Source of the DNA: a bacterium
GTDB lineage: Bacteria > Acidobacteriota > Polarisedimenticolia > Polarisedimenticolales > Polarisedimenticolaceae
Assembly (NCBI GenBank): GCA_024226515.1
Contig: JAAELQ010000010.1
Span: 1-35,352, forward strand
Direction: 5' to 3'
DNA length: 35,352 nucleotides
The notes beneath the pieces are model-generated. The model did not search any database and was not told the DNA's origin. It saw only the letters and a program-made list of their open reading frames with translations. Within the stretch, counting starts at the first letter, position 1. The number at the start of each line of letters is the position of its first letter. Below, piece by piece: positions 7,419-16,022 of this stretch. A program made the position numbers and the translations under genes.

Positions 7419-9107
7419 ATGATCTCCATACAAAACCTGACCCTACAGTTCGGCAAGCGCGTCCTGTTCGAGGACGTCTCGCTCAAATTCACCAACGGCA
7501 ACTGCTACGGGTTGATCGGCCCGAACGGGGCCGGCAAGTCAACATTATTAAAGGTACTGGCCGGCGAGGTCGAGCAGACCGCGGGCAACGTCGTCGTCCC
7601 TAAGGGGCTGCGCATCAGCGTGCTGAAGCAGGACCACTTCGAGTACAGCGACTATCCCGCCCTCGAGACCGTCCTGATGGGGCACGAGCGCCTTCATCGC
7701 GTGTCGATGGAAAAGGACGCGTTGTACTCCAAGCCGGAGTTCGACGAGGCCGACGGCATGCGCGTCGCCGAGCTCGAGGCGGACTTCGCCGAGATGAACG
7801 GCTGGGGCGCCGAGGCGCAGGCGGCCGAGCTGCTGTGCTGTCTGGGGATTCCGACCCCGCGCCACGGCACGCTGGTCAAGGACCTCGACGACGGCGACAA
7901 GGTTCGCGTGTTGCTGGCGCAGGCCGTGTTCGGCGATCCCGACATCCTGTTGCTCGACGAGCCGACGAACCACCTCGACGTCGACTCGATCCTGTGGCTC
8001 GAAGAGTTCCTGGCGGAGTTCCGCAACACCGTCATCGTCGTCTCGCACGATAGGCACTTCCTCAACAAGGTCTGCACGCACACGGCCGACATCGACTTCG
8101 GCACGATCGCGCTGCACACCGGAAACTACGACTTCTGGTTCCAGGCCAGCGAACTGGCGCTGAAGCACCAGCGGGCCAAGCAGGCCAAGGACGAGGAGAA
8201 GGCCAAGGAGCTGAAGGCGTTCATCGCGCGCTTCAGCGCCAACGCGTCGAAGTCGCGCCAGGCGACGTCGCGCAAGAAGATGCTGGGTAAGCTGACCACC
8301 GACAACTTCCGGCCCTCGTCGCGCAAGTACCCGCACGTGACCTTCGACCCGGAGCCGCTGCGCGCCAAGGCCGTGGTGCGGCTCGAGAACATCACGCACT
8401 CGATCGCAGGCGAGACGCTGCTGCGCGACTTCAGCCTGACCGTGGCGCGCGGCGAGAAGATCGTGATCGTCTCGCGCAACTCGGTTGCGACTTCTACGTT
8501 GCTCGAGATCATGGCCGGCGCGGTCGAGCCCGACGAGGGCAGCGTCGAGTGGGGCCAGACCGTGCGCAAGTCGTTTCTGCCGAAGGACGCGTCCGAGTTG
8601 TTCAGCCAGGAGACCAACCTGATCGACTGGCTGCGGGAGTACAGCGTGGAGAAGGACGAGAACTTCGTCCGCGGCTTCCTCGGCCGGATGCTGTTCACCG
8701 GCGACGAGACCAAGAAGCCCGTCAACGTGCTCAGCGGCGGCGAGAAGGTGCGCTGCATGATCTCGCGGATGATGCTGGAAGATCCGCACTGCATGGTGCT
8801 CGACGGTCCGACGAACCACCTCGATCTCGAGACGATCACGTCGCTGAACAAGGCGCTGGTGCGGCACGACGGGACGCTGATCTTCAGCTCGCACGACCAG
8901 GAGTTCGCGCGCTCGATCGCCGGCCGCGTGCTGGAGATCACGCCGACCGGGGCCGTGGTCGACCATCACGTGGACTACGACGAGTTCCTGCGTCGCCGCG
9001 CCGCGGCTCTCGACGCCTCGACCGCGGATTCGGACGAGTCGGATGGCTCGGACGAGTCGGATGACGCGGATCCGTTCGAAAACGAGCTGATCGAGTCGGT
9101 CGGCTGA
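7419..9107 (+). CDS. ABC-F family ATPase (YbiT-like) with degenerate second ATP site
   Basis: A 562-residue soluble protein with two ABC ATPase domains and no membrane segment, closest by eye to E. coli YbiT (shared stretches include RFSANASKSRQATSR in the linker). ABC-F proteins bind the ribosomal E site and modulate translation or antibiotic release. Domain 1 is intact at Walker A (GPNGAGKST, 34-42), Walker B (LLLDE, D180/E181) and the switch His210; its signature is degenerate (DLDDGD), as in YbiT. Domain 2 keeps the signature LSGGE (438-442) and His492, but Walker A reads SRNSVATST (352-360, Thr358 in place of Lys) and Walker B reads VLDGPTNHLD (Gly463 in place of the catalytic Glu). Only one composite site should hydrolyse ATP. 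The C-terminus is an acidic Ser/Asp tail (535-562). In-frame codons before ATG 7419 do not resemble the family. Confidence 0.92.
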   Translation: MISIQNLTLQFGKRVLFEDVSLKFTNGNCYGLIGPNGAGKSTLLKVLAGEVEQTAGNVVVPKGLRISVLKQDHFEYSDYPALETVLMGHERLHRVSMEKDALYSKPEFDEADGMRVAELEADFAEMNGWGAEAQAAELLCCLGIPTPRHGTLVKDLDDGDKVRVLLAQAVFGDPDILLLDEPTNHLDVDSILWLEEFLAEFRNTVIVVSHDRHFLNKVCTHTADIDFGTIALHTGNYDFWFQASELALKHQRAKQAKDEEKAKELKAFIARFSANASKSRQATSRKKMLGKLTTDNFRPSSRKYPHVTFDPEPLRAKAVVRLENITHSIAGETLLRDFSLTVARGEKIVIVSRNSVATSTLLEIMAGAVEPDEGSVEWGQTVRKSFLPKDASELFSQETNLIDWLREYSVEKDENFVRGFLGRMLFTGDETKKPVNVLSGGEKVRCMISRMMLEDPHCMVLDGPTNHLDLETITSLNKALVRHDGTLIFSSHDQEFARSIAGRVLEITPTGAVVDHHVDYDEFLRRRAAALDASTADSDESDGSDESDDADPFENELIESVG

Positions 9108-9594
9108 CGACGAGGGTCTCCTCGACAACTCGTGCGGGGAGAACCTCGTTCCCGGGCCGCCGCTGTGCCGATCGTCACTCCGTGACCGGTACGGCCCCCT
9201 CCGTGTAGGCGTCGAGGTCGCGCAGGTCGCGGTCGAATCGCAGCTCGAGCGTGTTGTTCGTCAGGTCGTAAACCCAGACCTGATCGCCGTAGATCAGCAT
9301 CAGGCCCCCAGGCCGCGTCCGCCGGCGTTCGGGACGAAGCGGTAGACCGCCGACGGGTAAAGCGCCATCACGCCGCCGTCGTGGGAGACTTTTCGGAGCA
9401 TTCCCGACCCCGTAGGTCCGGTCTCTCGGAAACTCCACGATCGCCGCAGCCACACCTGTGGTAGAAACGCCTCACACAGCGGCCGCACACTCGGCGGGCC
9501 GACCCATGGCGTCTCGTTCCTCATGGGTCAAGATCCCGTCTTCGTATTCCGGCGAGTTCGATCCGATAACGGCATGGCCGCTCGCGGAGGCAGT
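9108..9594 (+). other. Gene-poor stretch between ABC-F and Kelch genes
   Basis: This 487-base stretch has no intact gene that I can support. It contains a 5-bp hairpin (CGAGG 9111-9115 with CCTCG 9120-9124) just after the ABC-F stop, a broken minus-strand gene remnant (about 9175-9400), and the 5' region of the Kelch gene with GGAGG at 9586-9590. No convincing promoter was found for the Kelch gene; GATAAC near 9564 is a weak -10 candidate. Confidence 0.5.
9175..9407 (-). pseudogene. Frameshifted remnant related to the gene at 23539
   Basis: Read on the minus strand, one frame encodes GGVMALYPSAVYRFVPNAG and then stops near 9300. The next frame continues with YGDQVWVYDLTNNTLELRFD and DLRDLDAYTEGAVPVTE to a stop at 9175. 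The first stretch matches TLRVLYPSRVYRFV in the unknown protein at 23539. The second has the same beta-strand pattern (Val-Tyr/Trp, then a hydrophobic strand ending in Asp, then an Asp-Ala pair). No signal peptide or ribosome-binding site is visible. I read it as the decayed 3' end of a paralogue that lost frame. Limits are approximate. Confidence 0.4.
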
Positions 9595-12500
9595 ATGCGG
9601 CGTCTAGCTTCGTTTCCGGCATCTCGACGGTTCGCGGCGTCGGTCGCGCTTCTCTGGTTCTCGGCGATCGCTACCGCGGTGTCGGCCGGGGAGGTTCACG
9701 AACGGTTGACCGCCGAGGATCGGGTTCGATGTCAGCGGGCGGTCGAGCGTGCCTACTGGGATCAGCGCATCTGGCCCGAAGAGAATCCGAACCCGAAACC
9801 CCGACTCGACGAGGTGCTGCCCGACGAGGTGATCCGCGACCGCGTCTCGTCCTACCTGCAGAAGGGCTCGGCGCTGGAGACGATCTGGGGCCGTCCTCTG
9901 TCCGGTGAGCAGATCCAGGCCGAGATCGACCGCATGGCGCGAAACACGAACGACGCCGCGGGATTGCGCAGGTTGTTCGCCGCGCTCGGCGACGAGCCCA
10001 CCCTGATCGCCGAGTGTCTGGCGCGACCGACTCTGACCGACCGCCTGGTGCGCTCTTTGTACGCGCGAGACGGACGCTTTCACGGCGAGCTCCGCGCCCG
10101 TCTCGAGGCGTCGCTCGAGCTTCTTCCCGACACGGCCGAGATGCGCGACCTCGACGGAGAGTATGTCGAGGAGGTCGTCGAGAGTCTGCCCGCGGAGGCC
10201 GGCGATCTTCCCATGGGTCGAGTCTCGCCGCTGATCGAGGAGGACGACCGGTTCCGGGTGACGGCGGTGCTCGCGAAGGACGAGCAGGCGTTTCGCGTGG
10301 CAACGGTCTCCTGGCCCAAACGCTCGTTCGACGAATGGTGGGAGGCGGAAGGTCGGACTCGGGTCGACTCGCCCCGCGGAACGGCACGAGGTCACGTTGC
10401 GCCGCTGACCGGTGGATACGAGGTCCCGGCAACCCTGGGGGCGCAGTGCACCGCGCTCGAGTGGAACGAGCTGTGGTACGTACCCCACAGCAGGGAGGGC
10501 CACACGGCGGTGTGGACCGGTGCGGAGATGATCGTCTGGGGCGGAGTCGGGAACCTCCGAAGCGGAGGCCGCTACGATCCCGCGACCGACAGCTGGACCA
10601 AGACTCGCGACGACTACACCGCGGCCTTCGGCCGACGCTGGCATTCGGCGGTGTGGACCGGCACGAAGATGATCGTCTGGGGCGGGCAGTACACCTTCGG
10701 TTACACGAACAACGGTCGGATGTACGACCCGACGACGGACAGCTGGACGAACATGTCCAGCGGCGGCATCACGTCGCGCGCCTACCACACGGCGTTGTGG
10801 AGCGGCACGGAGATGATCGTCTGGGGCGGAGAGACCAGCGGCGGCGTCCCGCTGAACGACGGTGGCCGGTTTGATCCGTCGACCGGCCTCTGGAGCCAGA
10901 CGTCGACGACGGGCAGCGTGCCGCCGGCTCGATCCGATCACACGGCGGTGTGGACCGGTGCAGAGATGATCGTCTGGGGCGGAGCCGACGGTACGGGCGC
11001 GCTCGACAGCGGCGGCCGTTACGACCCGGTCCTGGACAGTTGGGCGTCGGTCGCAGCCGGCGCGCCTGCACCGCGAGAGCACCACACCGCAGTGTGGAGT
11101 GGGTCGGAGATGATCGTCTGGGGTGGACACGACGGCGTGGGCGGATTGTTGAACGACGGAGGCTCGTACGACCCGCAGTCCGATGGTTGGGCTCCGACAT
11201 CGATGGGAGCCAACGTGCCCGACCCGCGCTTCGATCACGTCGCGGTGTGGAGCGGGACGGAGATGATCGTCTGGGGCGGAGATGACAGTACCGGGATCGA
11301 GCTGGACAACGGAGCGCGTTACGACCCTGTGCTGGACAGCTGGACGCCGACCGCGTCGACCGGTGCACCGGTCGGTCGAGCCCGGCACACGGTGGTGTGG
11401 AGCGGGACGGAGATGATCGTCTGGGGTGGGTTCGGGCCTGGGAGTCTGCACTCCGGCGGGCGATACGATCCGGGCGCGGACAGCTGGTCGCCGACGTCGA
11501 CCGGGCCTTCCGTACCGGCCGCGCGGTCGAACCACGCGGCGGTGTGGACCGGCGCGGAGATGATCGTCTGGGGCGGAGCCGCCAGCGGCATCGGGTATAC
11601 ACAGACCGGGGGACGGTACGATCCGGCGACGGATTCGTGGGCGCCGACGTCGATCGGTACGGGTGCGCCCACCGCGCGGTCCTCTCTCACGGCGGTCTGG
11701 ACCGGGGTCGAGATGATCGTGTGGGGCGGGTACGACACCTGGTATGCGAACACCGGCGGGCGTTACGACCCGATGAGTGACAGCTGGACGCCGACCTCCA
11801 CGGGAGCGGGAGTGCCCGACGGAAGGCACGGTCACACGGCCGTGTGGAGCGGCACGGAGATGATCGTCTGGGGCGGTCGATCTCTCGGTCCTCAGGAGGT
11901 CAATACGGGCGGGCGCTACAACCCGGTGACCGACGGCTGGACGTCGACGTCGACCGACCCCGGAGTGCCGACGGCACGGGATGATCACACCGCGGTGTGG
12001 AGCGGCACCGAGATGATTGTCTGGGGAGGCATCTCGAGCGACAACACCGGTGGTCGCTACGACCCCGCAACGGATGCGTGGACGCCGACGTCGACCGCCT
12101 CCGGAACGCCCGGCGGACGAACGCGCCACACGGCGGTGTGGACCGGTACGGAGATGATCGTCTGGGGTGGGTACTCGGGAGGGGACCTCAGAACCGGCGG
12201 TCGCTACGATCCGGGCACGGACAACTGGACGCCGACGTCCTCCTCCGCGCCCCAGGCGAGGGATCGCCACACGGCCGTCTGGACCGATGTCGAGATGGTG
12301 ATCTGGGGTGGATATTCCAACACCGGAGGGAGGTACGATCCGGCGAGCGACAGCTGGTTCGGAACGCCGACCGGGGACGGTGTGCCCGAGGGGCGAGCCG
12401 ATCACACGGCGGTCTGGACCGGTTCGAAGATGATCGTCTGGGGTGGCGGTTTGAACTCCGGGGGACTTCTGTGTCTGTGCGACGGCGGGGCGGTCATCGT

Positions 12501-14037
12501 CTCGTACTCCGACGTGGATGAGGACGGGTACGGTGACTCGTTTGCGAGCTCGTGCGAACCGATCGCCGGCCACGTCGACGTGGACGGGGATTGCGACGAC
12601 TCGAACGACACGATCTACCCCGGCGCCACAGAGCTGTGCGACGGACTCAACAACGATTGCTCGTCGGGCAACTGGCCGACCCCGGTCGACCCGGATCGCG
12701 ACCACATCGAATCCGCCTGCGACCTGTGCCCCGACCGTTCGGATCCGCTGCAGCGGGATCAGGACGGCGACGGCGAGGGGGACCTCTGCGACAACTGTCC
12801 CGACGTGTCCAACGTCGACCAGACCAACTCCGACGGGGATCACTTCGGCGACGTGTGCGACAACTGCGATCTGACCGACAACGACGATCAGGCCGACGCC
12901 GACCTGGATCTCATCGGGGACGCGTGCGACGCCGATGCGGATGACGACGGCGTGCCCGACGAGGACGGCGACCAGGTCGCCGACCCGTGCGTCGGTGGCG
13001 CCACCGCGAACTGTGACGACAACTGTCCGATCGCCGACAACCCCAACCAGGACGATTTCGACTTCGACGGCGTCGGCGACACCTGCGACGTATGCACGTC
13101 CGTCTCCGATCCCAGCCAGGCCGACACCGATCTGGACGGTACCGGCGACGCGTGCGATACGTGTACCGATAGTGACGGCGACGGATTCGGCGATCCCGGA
13201 TTCCCGCTGAACACCTGTGGTCTCGACTCCTGCCCGTTCGATCCGGCGGACGATGGCGACGGCGATGGAGCCTGCGCCGACGTCGACAATTGCCCCTGGT
13301 TGCCCAATCCTCCCACGGACTGCGACGACGACCCCGGGACCCCGGACGAACAGTGCGACGAGGACGGAGACGGTTTCGGCGACGCGTGCGACAATTGCTT
13401 CGACGACGAGAACCCCGGCCAGCGCGACGACGACGGCGACGGTCAGGGCAATCAATGCGATGACGACATCGACGGCGATGGGTTGCATAACGGACACGAC
13501 GACGAGGACGACCAGGACAATGATGAGGTCTTCGACGGGGAGTTCGACGGGGAATTCGCCCTCCGGGGCAAGGGGAACTTGGAGCTCTGTGCGGATCGTG
13601 TCCGAGTTGGATGTTTCGACAACTGCTCGCAGGATCGCAACCGGCTCCAACGCGATCGGGACGGAGACGGCAGAGGCAACGTCTGTGACTTCGACGACGG
13701 TGAGGTCGGAGGCGCGGCGACGACGTCGGTGCCGGCCGGCGCCTTCGCCGGAGGCTTTGCCGGAACGGTGAGTACGTTCGTATTGCACTGGGATCCCGAG
13801 GACGGCGCGAGCGCCTACAACGTGTACCGCGGCCGGGTCGACGACTTGCCGCAGAGCTACGGAACTTGCTACAGGAAGGGTGTGCCGGTGGCCCAGACGG
13901 GCATTCCGGAAATCCCGTCAGCACACGAGACCTATTTCTACTTGATCACCCTCGATACGCCTCCGGGTGTGGACGCGTCTTTGGGAAGCGACGGAGCGGG
14001 CCTCGCGCGCCCACCCGTCACTGCCTGTCCGGAGTAG
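9595..14037 (+). CDS. Giant secreted Kelch-like propeller protein with TSP3 repeats
   Basis: A 1480-residue protein. The start is the ATG at 9595, four bases after GGAGG, giving a signal peptide (MRRLASFPASRRFAASVALL, cleaved near AVSAGE). Residues ~30-300 are helical and unrecognised. Residues ~301-950 hold 14 Kelch-like repeats of about 45-52 residues, each with HTAVWTGTEMIVWGG and GGRYDPATDSWTP variants; the last is incomplete. Fourteen would suit two seven-bladed propellers. A MopE-type motif (DGDCDDSNDTIYPG, ELCDGLNNDC) follows at ~972-1028, then many TSP3 calcium-binding repeats (DGDGEGDLCDNC type) to ~1320, with an Asp/Glu-rich break (DEDDQDNDEVFDGEFDGEF). The last ~90 residues are the recurring C-terminal beta domain (YNVYRG, then FYLITLD and SLGSDGAGLARP, ending CPE). 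Probably a surface or extracellular binding protein. Convergent with the subtilisin gene 29 bases away. Confidence 0.9.
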   Translation: MRRLASFPASRRFAASVALLWFSAIATAVSAGEVHERLTAEDRVRCQRAVERAYWDQRIWPEENPNPKPRLDEVLPDEVIRDRVSSYLQKGSALETIWGRPLSGEQIQAEIDRMARNTNDAAGLRRLFAALGDEPTLIAECLARPTLTDRLVRSLYARDGRFHGELRARLEASLELLPDTAEMRDLDGEYVEEVVESLPAEAGDLPMGRVSPLIEEDDRFRVTAVLAKDEQAFRVATVSWPKRSFDEWWEAEGRTRVDSPRGTARGHVAPLTGGYEVPATLGAQCTALEWNELWYVPHSREGHTAVWTGAEMIVWGGVGNLRSGGRYDPATDSWTKTRDDYTAAFGRRWHSAVWTGTKMIVWGGQYTFGYTNNGRMYDPTTDSWTNMSSGGITSRAYHTALWSGTEMIVWGGETSGGVPLNDGGRFDPSTGLWSQTSTTGSVPPARSDHTAVWTGAEMIVWGGADGTGALDSGGRYDPVLDSWASVAAGAPAPREHHTAVWSGSEMIVWGGHDGVGGLLNDGGSYDPQSDGWAPTSMGANVPDPRFDHVAVWSGTEMIVWGGDDSTGIELDNGARYDPVLDSWTPTASTGAPVGRARHTVVWSGTEMIVWGGFGPGSLHSGGRYDPGADSWSPTSTGPSVPAARSNHAAVWTGAEMIVWGGAASGIGYTQTGGRYDPATDSWAPTSIGTGAPTARSSLTAVWTGVEMIVWGGYDTWYANTGGRYDPMSDSWTPTSTGAGVPDGRHGHTAVWSGTEMIVWGGRSLGPQEVNTGGRYNPVTDGWTSTSTDPGVPTARDDHTAVWSGTEMIVWGGISSDNTGGRYDPATDAWTPTSTASGTPGGRTRHTAVWTGTEMIVWGGYSGGDLRTGGRYDPGTDNWTPTSSSAPQARDRHTAVWTDVEMVIWGGYSNTGGRYDPASDSWFGTPTGDGVPEGRADHTAVWTGSKMIVWGGGLNSGGLLCLCDGGAVIVSYSDVDEDGYGDSFASSCEPIAGHVDVDGDCDDSNDTIYPGATELCDGLNNDCSSGNWPTPVDPDRDHIESACDLCPDRSDPLQRDQDGDGEGDLCDNCPDVSNVDQTNSDGDHFGDVCDNCDLTDNDDQADADLDLIGDACDADADDDGVPDEDGDQVADPCVGGATANCDDNCPIADNPNQDDFDFDGVGDTCDVCTSVSDPSQADTDLDGTGDACDTCTDSDGDGFGDPGFPLNTCGLDSCPFDPADDGDGDGACADVDNCPWLPNPPTDCDDDPGTPDEQCDEDGDGFGDACDNCFDDENPGQRDDDGDGQGNQCDDDIDGDGLHNGHDDEDDQDNDEVFDGEFDGEFALRGKGNLELCADRVRVGCFDNCSQDRNRLQRDRDGDGRGNVCDFDDGEVGGAATTSVPAGAFAGGFAGTVSTFVLHWDPEDGASAYNVYRGRVDDLPQSYGTCYRKGVPVAQTGIPEIPSAHETYFYLITLDTPPGVDASLGSDGAGLARPPVTACPE
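10495..12450 (+). repeat. Fourteen intragenic tandem repeats of ~140-150 bp
   Basis: The Kelch coding repeats are conserved at DNA level: each carries a near-identical core around GAGATGATCGTCTGGGGCGG followed some 30-50 bases later by CGNTACGANCC. The units vary in length by insertions in the inter-strand loops. This level of identity makes unequal recombination, and so variation in copy number between strains, plausible. Confidence 0.85.
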
Positions 14038-14066
14038 CAACTCGGATCTTCTCGAGGCCGGAGGGC

Positions 14067-16022
14067 TCAGGGGCCCGCGACGCCCCCAGCGGTCAGGCCG
14101 CGCACGAGGTAGAACGCCGGGCCGGGAGAGGTGACGAGAGCGTCGGGATCGGCCCAGGTCGAGCCCGGCACCTGGGCCACCTCGGTCGCGCCGGCTGCCG
14201 CCGGAGTCTCGTCGCGGCGCACTGTGTGTCCCGTGGACCCGGCGGCGGCCTGCCACGAGAGCACCACGTCGGGATGACTCTTCGTCAGCAAGAGCTGTGA
14301 GGCCTCGGCCGGGCAGCCCGGCCCGATCTCGCACTCGGTGCACTCGTCCGGCAATCCGTCCACCGCGTCGTCGGCGCTGGTCAGCGCGGCAACGTCGCAC
14401 TCGTCCGGGATCGCGTTGCCGTTGCAGTCGCCGCTGACGAGGTCGTCGAGATCGTCCGTGTCCGCCGTGCCGTTGTCGTTGCAGTCGCCCGCCGAGGCGG
14501 CCACCACGTCGAGGATGCCGAAGCCCAGCACGTTGAACGAGTCCGGTGCGCCGGTGTCTCGATAATGCGCGGCCGTGAGGAACAGGTTGGTGCGCATCTG
14601 GTCCACGGTCCAGTCCGGGTGCGCCTGCGCGACACACGCGGTGGCGCCGGCGGTCAGCGGCGTCGCGAACGAGGTGCCGTCCGCGCCGACGACTCCGCTG
14701 TCGGCGGACGCGGAGACGGTCCGCGCGTTCACGCCGCGGGCCAGCACCTCCGGCTTGAGCCGTCCGTCGGCGGTGGGGCCGTCCGAGCTGAAGCTGGCGA
14801 TGTTGCCCGTGACGTCGACCGCACCGGCGGTGATGACGCGCAACGCGTCCGCCGGAGGAACGAGCGTCGAGGTCAACGGGTTGATGTCGTGGCCGCTGTT
14901 GCCCGCACCCTGGCAGACGTGCATGCCGTTCGCGGTGGCGACGTTGATGCCCTGCGTCATGATCGTCGTCTCTCCGTCGAGCTCGGCGGGGGAGTAGACG
15001 CCGTTGATGACCAGCGATGATGTCGCGACGTCTCCGCCGTGCGCCTCGATGAACTCGAGTCCCGCGACGAACAGATCCTCCTCCGCCGTCACCTCCACGG
15101 TCACGTCCTCGACCTTGGCCAGGATGTACGACGCGTCGTAGGCGGCCCCGACGAGCACGCCCGGCTGGTAGGCCGCCAGCGTGCCGAGGACGAGGGTGCC
15201 GTGATTGTGCTGGTTGGCCGCGTCGCCGGACTGCGGGCCGGTCTCGGCGTCGTTGTCGACGAAGTCCCACTCGGCCACGACGTCGAGCGGGTGCGCCGGG
15301 TCGTTGAACGCCTCGTGCGTCGTGCGGAAGCCCGTGTCCAGCACGCCGATTCGTACACCCGCCCCGGTGAAGCCGAGCGCGTGCAGGTTGTGCAGGTTGA
15401 GCTGCTTGATCTGATCGAACGACTCGCCGTAGAACGCGCCCGCGATTCCGCGCGCCGTCGCCGGGGCGTCCTCGATCGCTCGGTCGATGTCATGGGCGGG
15501 ACGCGGTCTGTCAACTCGAGCGACGGGGCGCAGTCGTTCGACGAACTCCAGTCGTGCCAGTCGCGCGAGCTGCGTGCGCGTGGCGCGGACGCTGACGGCG
15601 TGGACCCAGCGACTCTCGACGACGAGCTCGGCGCCCGTCGCGCGAACGGCGTCGATCCACGCTTCGGGAAGGGGGATGTCGTCCACGTCGAACAGTCCGG
15701 GCCTCGTACGCAGACGCTGCCGTCGGTTCACGGCATGCGCGTCGAAGGTGCGATGCAGCTGCTCCAGCGCGCCGCTCAGCTCCGTCCGCGAACGCACGCC
15801 CTTGTCGCGCCGGAACATCACCCAGGCCTTGAGCCGTGCGCCTTCCGGAATCTCCGCGAGTCGTCGCTCCAGCGAGGGCAGCGCCTTACCGCGGAACGCG
15901 CCCGCGGACCGCGGCGCCTCGGCCGAGGACAGGCCCGCGCACAGGGCGACCGTCAAACTGGTCGACAATGCGAATCTGGCGATAGAGACCACGATCACGA
16001 CGCGCCTCCCGATCGGTTTCAT
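14067..16022 (-). CDS. Secreted subtilisin-like serine protease (S8) with dockerin-like and C-terminal beta domains
   Basis: A 651-residue exported protease. A signal peptide (MKPIGRR then a hydrophobic core, to SSAEA) precedes a propeptide-like region to ~200. The peptidase S8 domain carries the full catalytic set: Asp229 (GVLDTGF), His274 (NHGTLVLGT), oxyanion Asn375 (GAGNSGHD) and Ser451 (GTSFATPLTAG). Residues ~512-565 have Asp/Asn-rich repeats (GDCNDNGTADTDD, GDCNGNAIPDECD) like dockerin or calcium loops. The last ~75 residues are a beta domain (VVLSWQAAAGS, FYLVRGLTAGG) resembling that of the neighbouring large proteins but shorter, without the final CP. ATG 16022 gives the better signal-peptide n-region; an in-frame GTG at 15998 has the better ribosome-binding site (GGGAGG six bases upstream), so the start is uncertain by eight codons. 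It may process surface proteins made nearby. Confidence 0.9.
   Translation of the reverse strand: MKPIGRRVVIVVSIARFALSTSLTVALCAGLSSAEAPRSAGAFRGKALPSLERRLAEIPEGARLKAWVMFRRDKGVRSRTELSGALEQLHRTFDAHAVNRRQRLRTRPGLFDVDDIPLPEAWIDAVRATGAELVVESRWVHAVSVRATRTQLARLARLEFVERLRPVARVDRPRPAHDIDRAIEDAPATARGIAGAFYGESFDQIKQLNLHNLHALGFTGAGVRIGVLDTGFRTTHEAFNDPAHPLDVVAEWDFVDNDAETGPQSGDAANQHNHGTLVLGTLAAYQPGVLVGAAYDASYILAKVEDVTVEVTAEEDLFVAGLEFIEAHGGDVATSSLVINGVYSPAELDGETTIMTQGINVATANGMHVCQGAGNSGHDINPLTSTLVPPADALRVITAGAVDVTGNIASFSSDGPTADGRLKPEVLARGVNARTVSASADSGVVGADGTSFATPLTAGATACVAQAHPDWTVDQMRTNLFLTAAHYRDTGAPDSFNVLGFGILDVVAASAGDCNDNGTADTDDLDDLVSGDCNGNAIPDECDVAALTSADDAVDGLPDECTECEIGPGCPAEASQLLLTKSHPDVVLSWQAAAGSTGHTVRRDETPAAAGATEVAQVPGSTWADPDALVTSPGPAFYLVRGLTAGGVAGP

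Noticed and set aside
8461..8850. Sequencing error as the cause of the altered ABC-F motifs
   Set aside because: The changes need several independent base substitutions in four or more codons without any frame change (for example GAG to GGT), which is not an error pattern. Read support would settle it.
10495..12450. Regularly spaced repeats resembling an array at first glance
   Set aside because: The units are ~140-150 bp, in frame, and encode Kelch repeats. They are not CRISPR repeats and spacers.
9604..13788. A 1394-codon open frame on the minus strand opposite the Kelch gene
   Set aside because: It is a shadow. The Asp-rich GAC codons of TSP3 repeats read as GTC (Val) in reverse, which gives a long Val/Arg-rich frame with no domain, signal peptide or ribosome-binding site.
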